Source of the DNA: Lentzea flava | GTDB taxonomy: Bacteria; Actinomycetota; Actinomycetes; Mycobacteriales; Pseudonocardiaceae | DNA: 64,000 nt | Direction of reading: 5' to 3' | Assembly: GCF_014648475.1 (NCBI RefSeq) | Contig: NZ_BMRE01000023.1 | Location: 1 to 64,000 of the forward strand | Shown here: positions 43,936 through 53,500 of the stretch, one piece after another | Position numbering within the stretch: the first letter of the stretch is position 1 | Layout: the number at the start of each line of letters is the position of its first letter | The notes under the pieces: generated by a model | What the model was told of the DNA's origin: nothing | The model's input: only the letters and a program-made list of their open reading frames with translations | Database searches by the model: none | Program-made: the position numbers and the translations under genes

Positions 43936-44643
43936 GTGAGGCCGTTCGCCGAGATGCTCAACGAGCTGTGCAACAACCCGCCCAACGGCCAGGGCAAGGT
44001 GACCAACGTAGCGCTCGCCGCCGCGGTGAAGTCGCGGGGTGGCGACATCGGGCACGGCTACATCTCGCAGCTCCGCCTCGGCGTGAAGGACAACCCGACC
44101 TGCCAGGCCATCGTCGACCTCGCCGGCGCGCTCGGCGTGCACCCCGCCGTGTTCGTCGGCGGCCGCCGCGAGCTGCACCCCGGTGAGCGGCCCGGCTGGC
44201 GTCCCACCGCGTTGAGCACCCTGTTCGAGGCCGTGCACCCGCCGGACCGCGGGCCGTGGTCGCCGGAGGAGGTCGCGGCGGCCATCAGCTCGTCCGGCCA
44301 GTTCGGCAGCATCTCCGCGAGCTACATCCGCGAACTGCTGAGCAACACCAGCGACAACCCGCGTCTCAAGCACATCCTCGGTCTGGCGGACCACTTCGGC
44401 GCCGACCCCGCGTACTTCTTCGACGACGACCTCGCGGCCAGGGTCGACTCGGAGCTGACGGACTTCCTGGCACTGCGCGAACTCGGCGTCGTCGAGTTCG
44501 TCACCCGCTTGGCCGAACGTACGGGCGAACTCTCCCCGCAGGCCAGGGCCGCTGCGGTAGAAGGGTTCCGGCAGGCGCTCGAAGTCGGGGAGGGCTGGTC
44601 GTTCCCGCTGAACAGCCGCCGTACATCCGCGGACCACACTTGA
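43936..44643 (+). CDS. XRE-type regulator
   Basis: 235 residues from GTG 43936, with GGAGG just upstream; longer in-frame starts lack such a site. It has two helix-turn-helix-like halves: RPFAEMLNELCNNPP, then LAAAVKSRGGDIGHGYISQLR (1-75), and later VAAAISSSGQFGSISASYIRE. The C-terminal ~80 residues are acidic and helical. First gene of a four-gene operon with an ImmA-like peptidase, a membrane protein and a FAD monooxygenase. In comparable XRE-ImmA pairs the peptidase cleaves the repressor; that role here is inference. Confidence 0.78.
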   Translation: MRPFAEMLNELCNNPPNGQGKVTNVALAAAVKSRGGDIGHGYISQLRLGVKDNPTCQAIVDLAGALGVHPAVFVGGRRELHPGERPGWRPTALSTLFEAVHPPDRGPWSPEEVAAAISSSGQFGSISASYIRELLSNTSDNPRLKHILGLADHFGADPAYFFDDDLAARVDSELTDFLALRELGVVEFVTRLAERTGELSPQARAAAVEGFRQALEVGEGWSFPLNSRRTSADHT

Positions 44644-44707
44644 TGACGACACCGGCGTGAAGATCTCTGCTTGGACCGCTGCAGACGACATCGAGAGGAG
44701 GCGACGG

Positions 44708-45265
44708 GTGAACCGCAGGAAACTGCGCAAGCTGGTCGACGAGGTCGCCCGAGACCTCGACCTGCCGCCCGACGCCACGCACCGGGACGCGAGCCGCCGG
44801 GTCTGCGAGCTCATGAGCGAACGGCTCGGGCGCGCGGTCGACGTCCGCTTCGCCGCGATCACGAACGCCGTCTGCCTGAGCGGCGCGACCGCGTTGCTGG
44901 AGAACGGTACGTATCTCGTGATCTGCGCGGACTCCCCGTCCTGGTACCACCGCCTGCACGTGCTGCTGCACGAGTTCGCGCACGTGCTGCTGGAGCACCA
45001 GCCGGTGGCGCTCGGCCGCAGCGAGGGCATGCGCAGGCTCGCGCCGCACCTGCTGCCGCGGATGGCGCAGATCATCGCCGGGCGCACGACGCTGACCGAG
45101 GACGAGGAGCGCGAGGCCGAGAACCTCGCCGACCACCTGCTGGAGCGCCTCACGGAACACCGGGTGTGGGCCGACACGGCCGCCACCGAGGAGCCCGCGC
45201 ACGTGCGCCGGGTGGCCGAGTCTCTCGAAGGAAGATCTCGCTGGGTGCGTCGTGGCGATCTTTAA
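44708..45265 (+). CDS. ImmA/IrrE-like metallopeptidase
   Basis: 185 residues from GTG 44708, preceded by GAGAGGAGG. It contains the zinc motif H88-E-F-A-H92 (LLHEFAHVLLEHQPVALG) in a small soluble alpha/beta protein, and an acidic helix (LTEDEEREAENLADHLLERL) that supplies the third ligand, as in ImmA/IrrE. Members cleave XRE repressors to relieve repression. It follows the XRE gene by 64 bp and overlaps the downstream membrane-protein gene by 14 bp. Confidence 0.82.
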   Translation: MNRRKLRKLVDEVARDLDLPPDATHRDASRRVCELMSERLGRAVDVRFAAITNAVCLSGATALLENGTYLVICADSPSWYHRLHVLLHEFAHVLLEHQPVALGRSEGMRRLAPHLLPRMAQIIAGRTTLTEDEEREAENLADHLLERLTEHRVWADTAATEEPAHVRRVAESLEGRSRWVRRGDL

Positions 45266-46460
45266 CCTGATCTACCTCTCGTGCGGCATCGTCGGTCTGC
45301 TCCTCCTCGCGTACAAGATCCGTGCGCTGCGGTCGAGCTGGGGCAGCCCGCGGGTCGTGGCGTTGATCTCCACCGTGTTCTTCTCGGCGTTCGCCGTGCT
45401 GTTCGCCGCGCCCGCGAACATCACGTGGATCAACTGGACGACCGGCGTGCCGAACTTCGCGGCGCTGCTCGTCTACAGCCTCGTGGTCTGCTTCGCCGGC
45501 GCGTCGTTCTCCCTGGTGCTGTACTGGCGCTACCCGGCAGCCCTGGCGTGGCAACGGGTCCGGCTGATCGTCGTCAGCTACACCTCGATCGTCGCGGCGA
45601 TGATCGTGCTGTTCTTCAAGTCCGAGGTCGACGAGGAGCGCCAGGTCGACTTCGACACGTTCTACGCCACGCAGCCAACGGTGGCGGTGTTCCTGTTCAT
45701 CTACCTCGTGGCGACCGGGGTCGGGTGCGGCGGCCAGGCGTACCACTGCTGGCAGGGTGCGCGGGACGAGGCGATCTCCGCCCGGCCGTGGCTCGCTCGC
45801 GGCCTGCGCTGGTACTGCTTCGCCGGCCTCTTCCCGGTGGCGTTCGCGGCCATCAAGCTGTTCGTGCTGATGATGGACTGGGCCGGTGAGCGCAGCTTCG
45901 ACATCCTGAGCCTCACCGCGCCGCTGATGGCGTCGCTGAGCATGATCCCGCTGGTGATCGCGATGGCGCTGCCGGTCTTCGGCCCGCGCCGCCCGTCGCC
46001 GTCGCTGTGGCTGCGGCGGTGGCGGACGTACTTCGCCCTGCGCCCGCTGCACCGCGCTCTGGTGCACGTGAACCCCGGCATCGTGCTGGTGGCGCCGGGC
46101 AAGTTCCTCAACCCGCACCACCGGGTGCGGCGGCAGATCATCGAGCTCAACGACTGGCGCTGGGCGCTCACGCCGTACTTCGACCTGTCCGTGGGTGAGA
46201 CCGCGACCTCCCTCGCACGCCAGGCCGCCCTGCCCAAGGACGAGGTCGCCGCCGTGGTCGAGGCGGCCCAGCTGCGGGCAGCGGGATCCGGCGGTCGCAG
46301 GACGCCCGCCAAGCGCCGTCCCGCCGCGGAGATCGTCGACGGCACCGACCTCACCACCGAGCACGACAGGTGGGTGCGCATCTCGCGGGCGTTCCAGCAC
46401 TCGCCGATCGTGGACGCGGCGGTCGCCACTCGTGTGGAAGCAGCAGGGGGAATGGATTAG
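45252..46460 (+). CDS. Seven-helix membrane protein, MAB_1171c-like
   Basis: 402 residues. The N-terminal ~240 residues contain about seven membrane helices (LIYLSCGIVGLLLLAYKIRA; VVALISTVFFSAFAVLFAAP; VAVFLFIYLVATGVGCGGQA; PLMASLSMIPLVIAMALPVF). The C-terminal ~160 residues are cytosolic with a positively charged WRTYFALRPLHRALVHVNPG stretch. This build is typical of the actinomycete MAB_1171c/DUF6545 type that follows XRE and ImmA-like genes. It may be a receptor or transporter. GTG start at 45252, overlapping the peptidase gene; its TAG is followed directly by the next ATG. Confidence 0.75.
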   Translation: MAIFNLIYLSCGIVGLLLLAYKIRALRSSWGSPRVVALISTVFFSAFAVLFAAPANITWINWTTGVPNFAALLVYSLVVCFAGASFSLVLYWRYPAALAWQRVRLIVVSYTSIVAAMIVLFFKSEVDEERQVDFDTFYATQPTVAVFLFIYLVATGVGCGGQAYHCWQGARDEAISARPWLARGLRWYCFAGLFPVAFAAIKLFVLMMDWAGERSFDILSLTAPLMASLSMIPLVIAMALPVFGPRRPSPSLWLRRWRTYFALRPLHRALVHVNPGIVLVAPGKFLNPHHRVRRQIIELNDWRWALTPYFDLSVGETATSLARQAALPKDEVAAVVEAAQLRAAGSGGRRTPAKRRPAAEIVDGTDLTTEHDRWVRISRAFQHSPIVDAAVATRVEAAGGMD

Positions 46461-47837
46461 ATGGCACCCACACACGCCGTTGTCCTGGGAGGAGGACTCG
46501 CGGGCATGCTCGCGGCGTCCGTTCTCGTCAGACACGTCGACGAGGTCACCGTCGTCGAGCGCGACAAGCTGCCGGACGGACCCTCACCGCGGTCCGGTGT
46601 GCCCCAGGCCAGGCACGCGCACCTGCTGATGTCGGGTGGCGCCCGTGCGATCGAGTCGTTGTTGCCGGGGACTTTGGACGCGTTGTTCGCCGCGGGCGCG
46701 CACCGGATCGGGGTGCCGAACGACCTGGTGTCGCTGAGCGCCCAGGGGTGGGTGCCGCGGTTCCCCGAGATGCAGTTCATCGTCTCGTGCAGCCGCGGAC
46801 TGCTGGACTGGGTGGTGCGCAGCCAGGCGTTGCGGGACAACAAGATCTCGGTGCTGACCGGCACCGAGCCCGTGTCGTTGCTGGGTGATCGGCACGCCGT
46901 CACCGGTGTGCTGGTGGAGGACCGGATCTCGCGCGAGCAGATCTCGCTGGAGGCCACCCTGGTCGTGGACGCGACCGGACGCGGCTCACGGCTGCCGGGC
47001 TGGCTGACCTCGTTGGGGTTGCCCGCGGTGCACTCCGAGAGCGTCGACTCCGGACTTGCTTACGCCACCCGGATTTTCCGGGCTCCTCCTTCCGCTGCTT
47101 CGAACTTTCCGATCGTCAACGTGCAGGCGAACCCCCGTGATCCGCACCCCGGCTGCACGGCCACACTGCTGCCCATCGAGGACGGCCGGTGGCTCGTGAC
47201 GCTGTCCGGGACTCGAGGCGGCGAGCCGTCCACCGACGAGTCGGAGTTCGTGGACTTCGCCCGATCCGTGCGCAATCCCGTGGTGGGCGAGCTGATCGCG
47301 TCGGCCGAACCGCTGTCGCCCGTGTACGGGTCACGCAGCACGGCCAACCGCCGGATGTTCTACGAGCGCTTGAAGTCCTGGCCCAGCGGGTTGCTGGCAC
47401 TGGGCGACTCGGTGGCCACCTACAACCCCGTCTACGGGCACGGGATGTCGATCGCGGCGCAGAGCGCCCAGGTCCTGGACGCCGGGTTGGCGGCAGGGCA
47501 CGGCGCCCAGCGCATCCAGCGCGGCATCGGCAAGGTCGTCGACGGCGCCTGGGCCATGGCCACCAACCAGGACATCCTCTATCCGGGCGCCGTGGGGAAG
47601 CCGTTGCCGTTGGCAGGGCGGGTTCTCCAGCGCTACGTGGAACGGCTGGTGCGCACGGCCACCACCGAGGCGGCGGTGACGCGGGTGTTCCTGGACGCGT
47701 TCACGTTGTCCGGGCCCATGGCCAGGCTGCTCAGCCCCAGGATGATGTGGGCGACGATGCGCGGGCCCCGGCGAGAGGTGTCGCCGGAACCCACGCTGAG
47801 GCCCGATGAGCGGGAGCGGGTCACATCGCCGGAGTGA
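46461..47837 (+). CDS. FAD-dependent monooxygenase
   Basis: 458 residues with the Rossmann motif VVLGGGLAGMLAAS (G-x-G-x-x-G) at the N-terminus and the FAD-binding DG-type region GLLALGDSVATYNPVYGHGM near residue 310 (GD with a Pro/Gly-rich loop). The substrate half (ANPRDPHPGCTATLLPIEDG) is of the geranylgeranyl-reductase-like/PHBH superfamily. It is last in the XRE-ImmA-membrane protein operon, so its substrate may be sensed or exported by the membrane protein. It ends 17 bp inside the convergent VOC gene. Confidence 0.82.
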   Translation: MAPTHAVVLGGGLAGMLAASVLVRHVDEVTVVERDKLPDGPSPRSGVPQARHAHLLMSGGARAIESLLPGTLDALFAAGAHRIGVPNDLVSLSAQGWVPRFPEMQFIVSCSRGLLDWVVRSQALRDNKISVLTGTEPVSLLGDRHAVTGVLVEDRISREQISLEATLVVDATGRGSRLPGWLTSLGLPAVHSESVDSGLAYATRIFRAPPSAASNFPIVNVQANPRDPHPGCTATLLPIEDGRWLVTLSGTRGGEPSTDESEFVDFARSVRNPVVGELIASAEPLSPVYGSRSTANRRMFYERLKSWPSGLLALGDSVATYNPVYGHGMSIAAQSAQVLDAGLAAGHGAQRIQRGIGKVVDGAWAMATNQDILYPGAVGKPLPLAGRVLQRYVERLVRTATTEAAVTRVFLDAFTLSGPMARLLSPRMMWATMRGPRREVSPEPTLRPDERERVTSPE

Positions 47838-48294
47838 ACTGCGCGCCCTGCACGTACTCCATGGCCTTGATGAACGCCGGATCGTGCATCCTGGCGTTCA
47901 TCTCCTCCGGAGACGGGTCCGCGACGCGCTGGTGCAACCACCACAGGTTGCCGAACGGGTCGGTGAAGCGGCTGACCCGGTCGCCCCAGAACAACTCCGT
48001 CGGATCCGTGACCACGGTGCTTCCCAGCGCCTCCGCCTTCTTCAGCGTCGCCAGGTCGTCGGCGACGTAGACGCGGAGGAAGACCGGGATCTTCGGCCAG
48101 TTCGGCACGTCGAACATCATCACCACCGAGTCGCCGATGCGGACCTCGGCGTGGCCGATCTCCGGGGCCTCGCCGATGCGGCCGAGCTCGGTCGCGTCGA
48201 ACACCTCCGTGACGAAGTCGATCAGCTCGGCGGTGCGGCCGTTCGTGATCATCCACGGGGTTACGGTGTGGTAGCCCTCGGGCACGACGTTCAT
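47821..48294 (-). CDS. VOC-family protein (glyoxalase/PhnB-like)
   Basis: 157 residues: two beta-alpha-beta-beta-beta modules of the vicinal-oxygen-chelate fold (YHTVTPWMITNGRTAELIDF, then IGHAEVRIGDSVVMMFDVPN and SRFTDPFGNLWWLHQRV), as in PhnB-like proteins. Probably metal-binding or substrate-binding; role unknown. The ATG 48294 follows GAAGGGA. It is divergent from a WYL regulator gene across a repeat-rich spacer, so that regulator likely controls it. Confidence 0.82.
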   Translation of the reverse strand: MNVVPEGYHTVTPWMITNGRTAELIDFVTEVFDATELGRIGEAPEIGHAEVRIGDSVVMMFDVPNWPKIPVFLRVYVADDLATLKKAEALGSTVVTDPTELFWGDRVSRFTDPFGNLWWLHQRVADPSPEEMNARMHDPAFIKAMEYVQGAQFTPAM

Positions 48295-48432
48295 CAGTCC
48301 ATCCCTTCGATGTTGTGCAGCACGACCGTACGGTGGATGCAGGACAGGTCCGGTCCTACTTTTCGGGTGATGTTGTGGGAGTTGGGTCTTGCCCTGTGTT
48401 CGGTGGGCAGATGGCGGCGCTTGGTGCGCGCT

Positions 48433-48717
48433 GAGTGGCGAAGACACCGCGAAGGTCGGCTGCTGAGCGGCAAAGACACCGCGCCCGGTCCAGGACCGAA
48501 GGTCGGCTGTGCAGCAGGCAGCCATCGCCCCGCACTCAGCGGTCACACGGCCACATCGCGCCGCCGACCCCACGTCTTCGGCGGGCACACCACATTGCGT
48601 GCCGACCCCACGACCGGAACACCGGCGGCCGGTCGCGAGGTGGCCTGCTGAGCGGCGAAGGCGCGGCGAAGATCGGCTGTGCAGCGGCGAAGACACCGCG
48701 AAGATCGGCTGTGCGGC
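48433..48717. repeat. Four imperfect ~32-bp repeats in the VOC/WYL spacer
   Basis: The unit ggcgaagacaccgcgaagat, followed by cggctgtgca, occurs as copies starting near 48437, 48469 (with an insertion), 48654 and 48685. Between them the 12-mer gccgaccccacg also occurs twice (near 48562 and 48602). Spacing is irregular and the units are not separated by unique spacers of fixed length, so this is not a CRISPR. It could be a multi-site operator or a mobile intergenic repeat. Confidence 0.65.
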
Positions 48718-48732
48718 ACTAGCTTTGCGGGC

Positions 48733-49692
48733 ATGAGTGATGCGGCCCGGTTGTTGCGCCTGCTGTCGCTGTTGCAGACGCCGCGGGAGTGGCCAGGCAG
48801 TGAGCTGGCCGAGCGGCTCGACGTGACGCCGCGGACCGTGCGGCGGGACATCGACCGGCTGCGCGAGCTCGGGTATCCCGTCGAGGCCACGATGGGGGTG
48901 CTCGGCGGGTATCGGCTGGTCGCGGGCAAGGCCATGCCGCCATTGCTGCTCGACGACGAGGAGGCCGTCGCCATCGCGGTCGGGCTGCGGACGGCTGCCC
49001 GGCAACCCGTGGCGGGTATCGCCGAGGCGTCGTTGCGGGCGCTGGCGAAGCTGCAGCAGGTGTTGCCGCCACGGCTCGCGCGGCGGGTGTCGTCGCTGAC
49101 GTCGGCCACCGCGTCGGCTGCGGCCTCGTTCGCCTCGCTGGTCGACCCGGCACAGCTCACGGTGATCGCCGGGGCGGTGCACGCTCGGGAACGGGTGCGG
49201 TTCGCGTACGTGTCGAACGACGGGGTGGTGTCGAAGCGGCACGTCGAGCCTGTTCAGTTGGTCGCGCTCGGCCGGCGCTGGTACCTCCTCGCCTTCGACG
49301 TGGAACGGGACGACTGGCGGATCTTCCGGATGGACCGCATCTCCGACGCGGTGGGCACCGGGGCGCGGTTCGCGGCACGGGACGCGCCCGGCGGGGACGC
49401 GACGGAGTACGTGACGCAGAAGATGTACGAGTCGGCGCCCACCTACCGGGCGCGCGCGACTCTGCGGCTGCCCGTGGACCTGGCACGGGCTCGGCTGGCG
49501 GACTTCGCCGGCGACCTGTCAGCCCTCGACGACGGCTCGTGCGTCTGGCACAGCGTCGAGGACACGATCGACTACCTCGCGTTCCGCCTGACCTCGCTGG
49601 GGTGTGACTTCACCGTCCACGAGCCGCCGGAGCTGGTGGACCACCTGCGCGTGCTGGGTGAGCGGATCACCCGCTCGGTGGACTCGCCCTGA
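48733..49692 (+). CDS. WYL-domain transcriptional regulator
   Basis: 319 residues: an N-terminal HTH_11-type winged helix (LLRLLSLLQTPREWPGSELA, VTPRTVRRDIDRLRELGYPV) followed by a WYL domain (VHARERVRFAYVSNDGVVSK, HVEPVQLVALGRRWYLLAFD). It binds DNA and senses a nucleic-acid or small-molecule ligand. Such regulators often control VOC or stress genes encoded next door; the divergent VOC gene fits. The gene runs 26 bp past the stop of the convergent DUF4262 gene. Confidence 0.9.
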   Translation: MSDAARLLRLLSLLQTPREWPGSELAERLDVTPRTVRRDIDRLRELGYPVEATMGVLGGYRLVAGKAMPPLLLDDEEAVAIAVGLRTAARQPVAGIAEASLRALAKLQQVLPPRLARRVSSLTSATASAAASFASLVDPAQLTVIAGAVHARERVRFAYVSNDGVVSKRHVEPVQLVALGRRWYLLAFDVERDDWRIFRMDRISDAVGTGARFAARDAPGGDATEYVTQKMYESAPTYRARATLRLPVDLARARLADFAGDLSALDDGSCVWHSVEDTIDYLAFRLTSLGCDFTVHEPPELVDHLRVLGERITRSVDSP

Positions 49693-50146
49693 CGCCCAGG
49701 ACCGGCTGACCGCCGAGCACGCCTTGGTAGGAGCTGTCCCACGGCCAGTTGCCGGACTCGTCGGCGTGGACGAGCTGCAGCGCCTCGATGCCCTCGCCGA
49801 ACAGCCGGGCGGACACCAGCAGGTGCGCCCACGGGCGGGCCACGCGGACCACCTCCAGCAACGGGCCGCCTTCCAGGGCGAAGCGCCGGCCAGGCGACGG
49901 GACGCAGCTGTGGGCCAGGTGCTCGGCCGTGTCGTCGAGGAGGCGGCCCGCCTCCAGGACGGGCATGCCCGTGACGACGAGCTCAGGCAGGCCGCGCAGG
50001 GTCAGGCCCACGGTGTAGGCCCAGGGCGGGTGGGCGCGGTCGCGTTCCACCACCTGCACGGCCCAGCCGCGTGCGTCGATGCAGCGGCGCAGGGTGGCCA
50101 GGTGTTCGTCCATGCGGCTGGCGGGATGGTCGCAGTCCCAGCACAT
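49667..50146 (-). CDS. DUF4262 family protein
   Basis: 159 residues from ATG 50146, preceded by GAGGAGA. It starts MCWDCDHPASRMDEHLATLR and has the DUF4262 pattern, with WAYTVGLTLRGLPELVVTGM near residue 42 and a Trp-rich end (NWPWDSSYQG). A small soluble protein of unknown function, common in actinomycetes. It is divergent from the small membrane ORF and the CHAT-TIR gene. A link with them is only positional. Confidence 0.8.
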   Translation of the reverse strand: MCWDCDHPASRMDEHLATLRRCIDARGWAVQVVERDRAHPPWAYTVGLTLRGLPELVVTGMPVLEAGRLLDDTAEHLAHSCVPSPGRRFALEGGPLLEVVRVARPWAHLLVSARLFGEGIEALQLVHADESGNWPWDSSYQGVLGGQPVLGVRASPPSG

Positions 50147-50306
50147 CAGGGGTCTCCTCGGGGTTGGAGTGAGCGGGGGAGGTCGTGTCTCGTCCAGTGT
50201 GCCGAGGAGCACCGACAAGATCGTTTGGGCAGTTCGTGGACAGAAAGTGGACAAACGATCTGTCGGCCGTCTGGCTCGTTAGTCTGCGACGCACGGAGGA
50301 TCGTGC

Positions 50307-50474
50307 ATGCGCAAACGAACGCTTCTGATCGCGTTGGCCGCAGTCGCAATCATTGCGGCTGCGGGCATTGCGACCGTGCTTCGCCCCGATGACGTTGCGG
50401 TGCAACAGCGTCATCACGGTCGGAGAAGTGACCGCGGGCAAGGAACAACGGCCCGGCCGCGCGGATCGTCCTGA
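50307..50474 (+). CDS. Small membrane or secreted peptide, possibly frameshifted
   Basis: A 55-residue frame from ATG 50307, preceded by GGAGGAT: MRKRTLLIALAAVAIIAAAG then IATVLRPDDV, an N-terminal signal or anchor. After the hydrophobic part the frame becomes Arg-rich and ends early. A different frame contains NSVITVGEVTAGKE, and a third contains AARIVLICPQDDNAKGCGD, whose TGA overlaps the next start (TGATG at 50513-50517). The intended gene may be longer (about 68 codons) and broken by two frameshifts, or the sequence may contain errors. Its tight junction with the CHAT-TIR gene suggests co-expression. Confidence 0.5.
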   Translation: MRKRTLLIALAAVAIIAAAGIATVLRPDDVAVQQRHHGRRSDRGQGTTARPRGSS

Positions 50475-50514
50475 TCTGCCCGCAGGACGACAACGCGAAG
50501 GGCTGCGGTGACTG

Positions 50515-53500
50515 ATGGACGTCGAACCCGGCACACCCCTCGCCGACGCGATCAGGGCCGCGCAGGCCGCCGCCCGCCGTGGTGACGTGCACGGGGTCGA
50601 CCACGCCTACACCGAAGCCGCCAAGATCACCCGGATCGTCGCCCACGACCACTGCGCCACCCTGCTCGACCTCGGCGCGATCGGCAAAGCGGCCCAGCGC
50701 TGCGACGAGTACCTAACGACGGACGACACCGGCCTGAGAGTCCTCCGCGCCCAGATCCGCAGTGCCGCGACCGAGCACGCCGAGGCAGCGCAGGACGTGC
50801 GGGCGCTGCGCAGGCGAGACCTCACCGAACTGCAGCAGGCGGTGCTGGCGAGGGTCGCCGCGCTGGCCGCCGCCGACCGCGGCGATTACCCCACCGCGGA
50901 AAGCGAACTGGACGCGGCCGAACGTCACTTCCGGCGCGCGGAACGCACCGAGTTCCTGGAAGCGATCGGCAACGACAGGCTTCTCCTCGACGTGCGCAGA
51001 GGCAGCCGCGTCTCCACGACCGACGAGCGGACTCCGCGCACCCCCGCCGAGTACCTGAGGCGGGCAACGGCTCTGCGACGCGACCTCCGCTACGAGGAAG
51101 CACTGGCGCTGATGACGAAGTGCGTCACCGGCTACGAGATCGAGCCCGCGCTGCGGTTCGCCGTCCTCTACGAGCTCACCGTCCTGCTCGTCCTGACCAG
51201 GCAGGCCGGTGCGGCCCGCCGACTCTTCCCGTTGCTGGTGGCCGCGGCCGGTCCTGAGGTGCTCTCGAAGCTGCCCGACGCGACCAGGACGCTCAGCCAG
51301 GAACGCCACCTCCACCACGTCCGCCGCCTCATCGCCGAAGACGAGCTGACCGAGGCGGAAGGTCTGCTGGGACAGGGAACCTCGGCGCTCTGGCACCTCA
51401 CCGCGGCCGAGCTCGCCTACGCGGGCGGCAGGCTCGACGAGGCGGCCCGGCACTTCCAGCAGGCCGCTCGCACCGGTCACGCCGAGCTCAAGGCGCTGGC
51501 ACTGCGCAAACTCGGCGACACGTACGCGGACGCAGGGGACGAAGACCGGGCGGCGAAGTGCTGGAACGAATCCCACCACGTCGAAGAGGACATCGCCGAC
51601 CACCAGGACAGCCCCGGCATCAGGCTGCGGATGCTGCGCGCGGCGCCGGACGAACACGACGGCCGCGTCCTGGCCGCGGTCCGCCGTGTCCAGCGCGACG
51701 GCCGGAAAGCCCTGGCGGGCCTCGCGGTCGCCGTCGAGGCAGCCAGAGGCGCCACGATCCTGGCCGAATCCCGCGACCTGCCGAGGTTCACCGACCTGCG
51801 CGCGGCACAACGCTGGCTGCGCAGGACGATCAAACACCTGCCGCGCGACCAGGTGGTGTGGATGATGCACGCCACCCCGGAGCAGCTGCACCACGTGCTC
51901 ATCGGCCGCAGCATCACGCACGTCGCCATCGACGTCCACGTCAGCGAGCTGGCCGAGACGATCCGCAGGCTCAAGGCGTGGAAACCGAGGTACGACCCGG
52001 CGATCCTCGGCAGCCTGCTCGCCGAGCTGACGAACCTGATCGCGCTGGAAGACGTGATCAGAGCCCTGCCGCGGAAGATCACGAGGATCGCCGTCGTGGC
52101 AGGCGACGTCCTGGCGGACGTCCCGCTGGCAGGCCTGCCCGTGCCCGGCACCGGCCTCCGCCTCGGCCTCACGCACGCCCTGTCCAGCCTGCCGTGCCTG
52201 TCGGCCCTGCCGGTGCTGCACCGCCGCTCCCGCGGGCAGCGGGGCGACGACACGGCGATCTTCAGCCCGGACCCGCGACTCCGCAGGGCCACGACGCGGG
52301 GCGAGCAGTTCTCCACGGCCGGGGAACTCGAACGCGTTCTGGAAGAACACCGGTTCCAACGCATCCGCATCGACGCCCACGGCAAGTACAACCGCGTGAA
52401 CCCCGACCAGTCCTGGCTGACGTTCGGCACCGAGAGGGTGTCCGCGGAAGCGTTGGGAAACATGGACTTCAGCGCGTGCGGCACGGTGGTACTCGGTGCC
52501 TGCGAGTCCGGCGTGGCCCAGCAACGGGGACGAGACGAGAAGACCGGCTTCGTCCGCTCGACGATCGCCGCGGGTGCCGCCGCGGTCGTGGCCGCCCGCT
52601 GGCAGGCCGAGGACGAGGCGGCGCGGCAGGTGCTCGACGCGTTCGACCGGAACCTGGCCAGGATGCCCCGCGACCGCGCGCTGCAGCACGCGTTGCGAGA
52701 GGTGGCCGACCGCCATCCGGCGGACTGGGCGTGCTGGTCGCTGCACGGCGACGCGGGCATCCAGACCAAGGCGGGCCCACTGCGCAGAAGACTCAGGAAG
52801 AACGGAGAACCCGTGCCGCTCGAAACCCGCCCCGAGGTGTTCCTGTCGTTCGCCGGCAAGGACCGCCCGCACGCCGAGCAGCTGCGTGCCGACCTGGAGG
52901 CGCGCAACATCAACGCCTATCTCGACGAGAACGAGCTAGCGCCCGGCACCAACGTCGTCGGCGCCATCAACGACGCGCTGGCCACGTCCGACTACTACGT
53001 GCTGCTGTGGTCGGCGAACACCCCGCAACGCGAGTGGGTCACCGCGGAGTGGACCGCGGCGTTCAACCTCGAGATGACCCGCCGCCGCGCCTTTCTGTTC
53101 ATCGTGCGGCTCGACGAGGAACCGCTGCCTCCCCTCCTCTCACCGCGCAAGCACATCGACCTCGTGGAGGCCGCCGACCGGCTGGTCGCGACGTGGCGCG
53201 CGGACCGCAGGTCGGAGCTTCCCGTCTTCCCGCAACCGGTGCCGCCGACGCCGGACGGTCCGACCGTCGCGATCTCGGTGCGCAGCCACGACCTCGGCGT
53301 CACGCACGTCGTCATGACCCCGTTGCACCTGACCGGAGCGGAGCTGTACCGGACGGTGTTCCAGGCGTTGCGGCTGCCGGCCGAACAGGCCACGTTCGAC
53401 GGCGCGATCGGGATGCGGTTCTCCTACGAGCTGTTCCAGCAGAACGAACCCATCCCCGACGACCAGTCCACTGTGGAGCTGACGTCCGACCTCGTCGACC

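Noticed and set aside
48433..48717. CRISPR array
   Set aside because: Only four imperfect units, unequal spacing, no unique spacers of fixed length and no cas gene.
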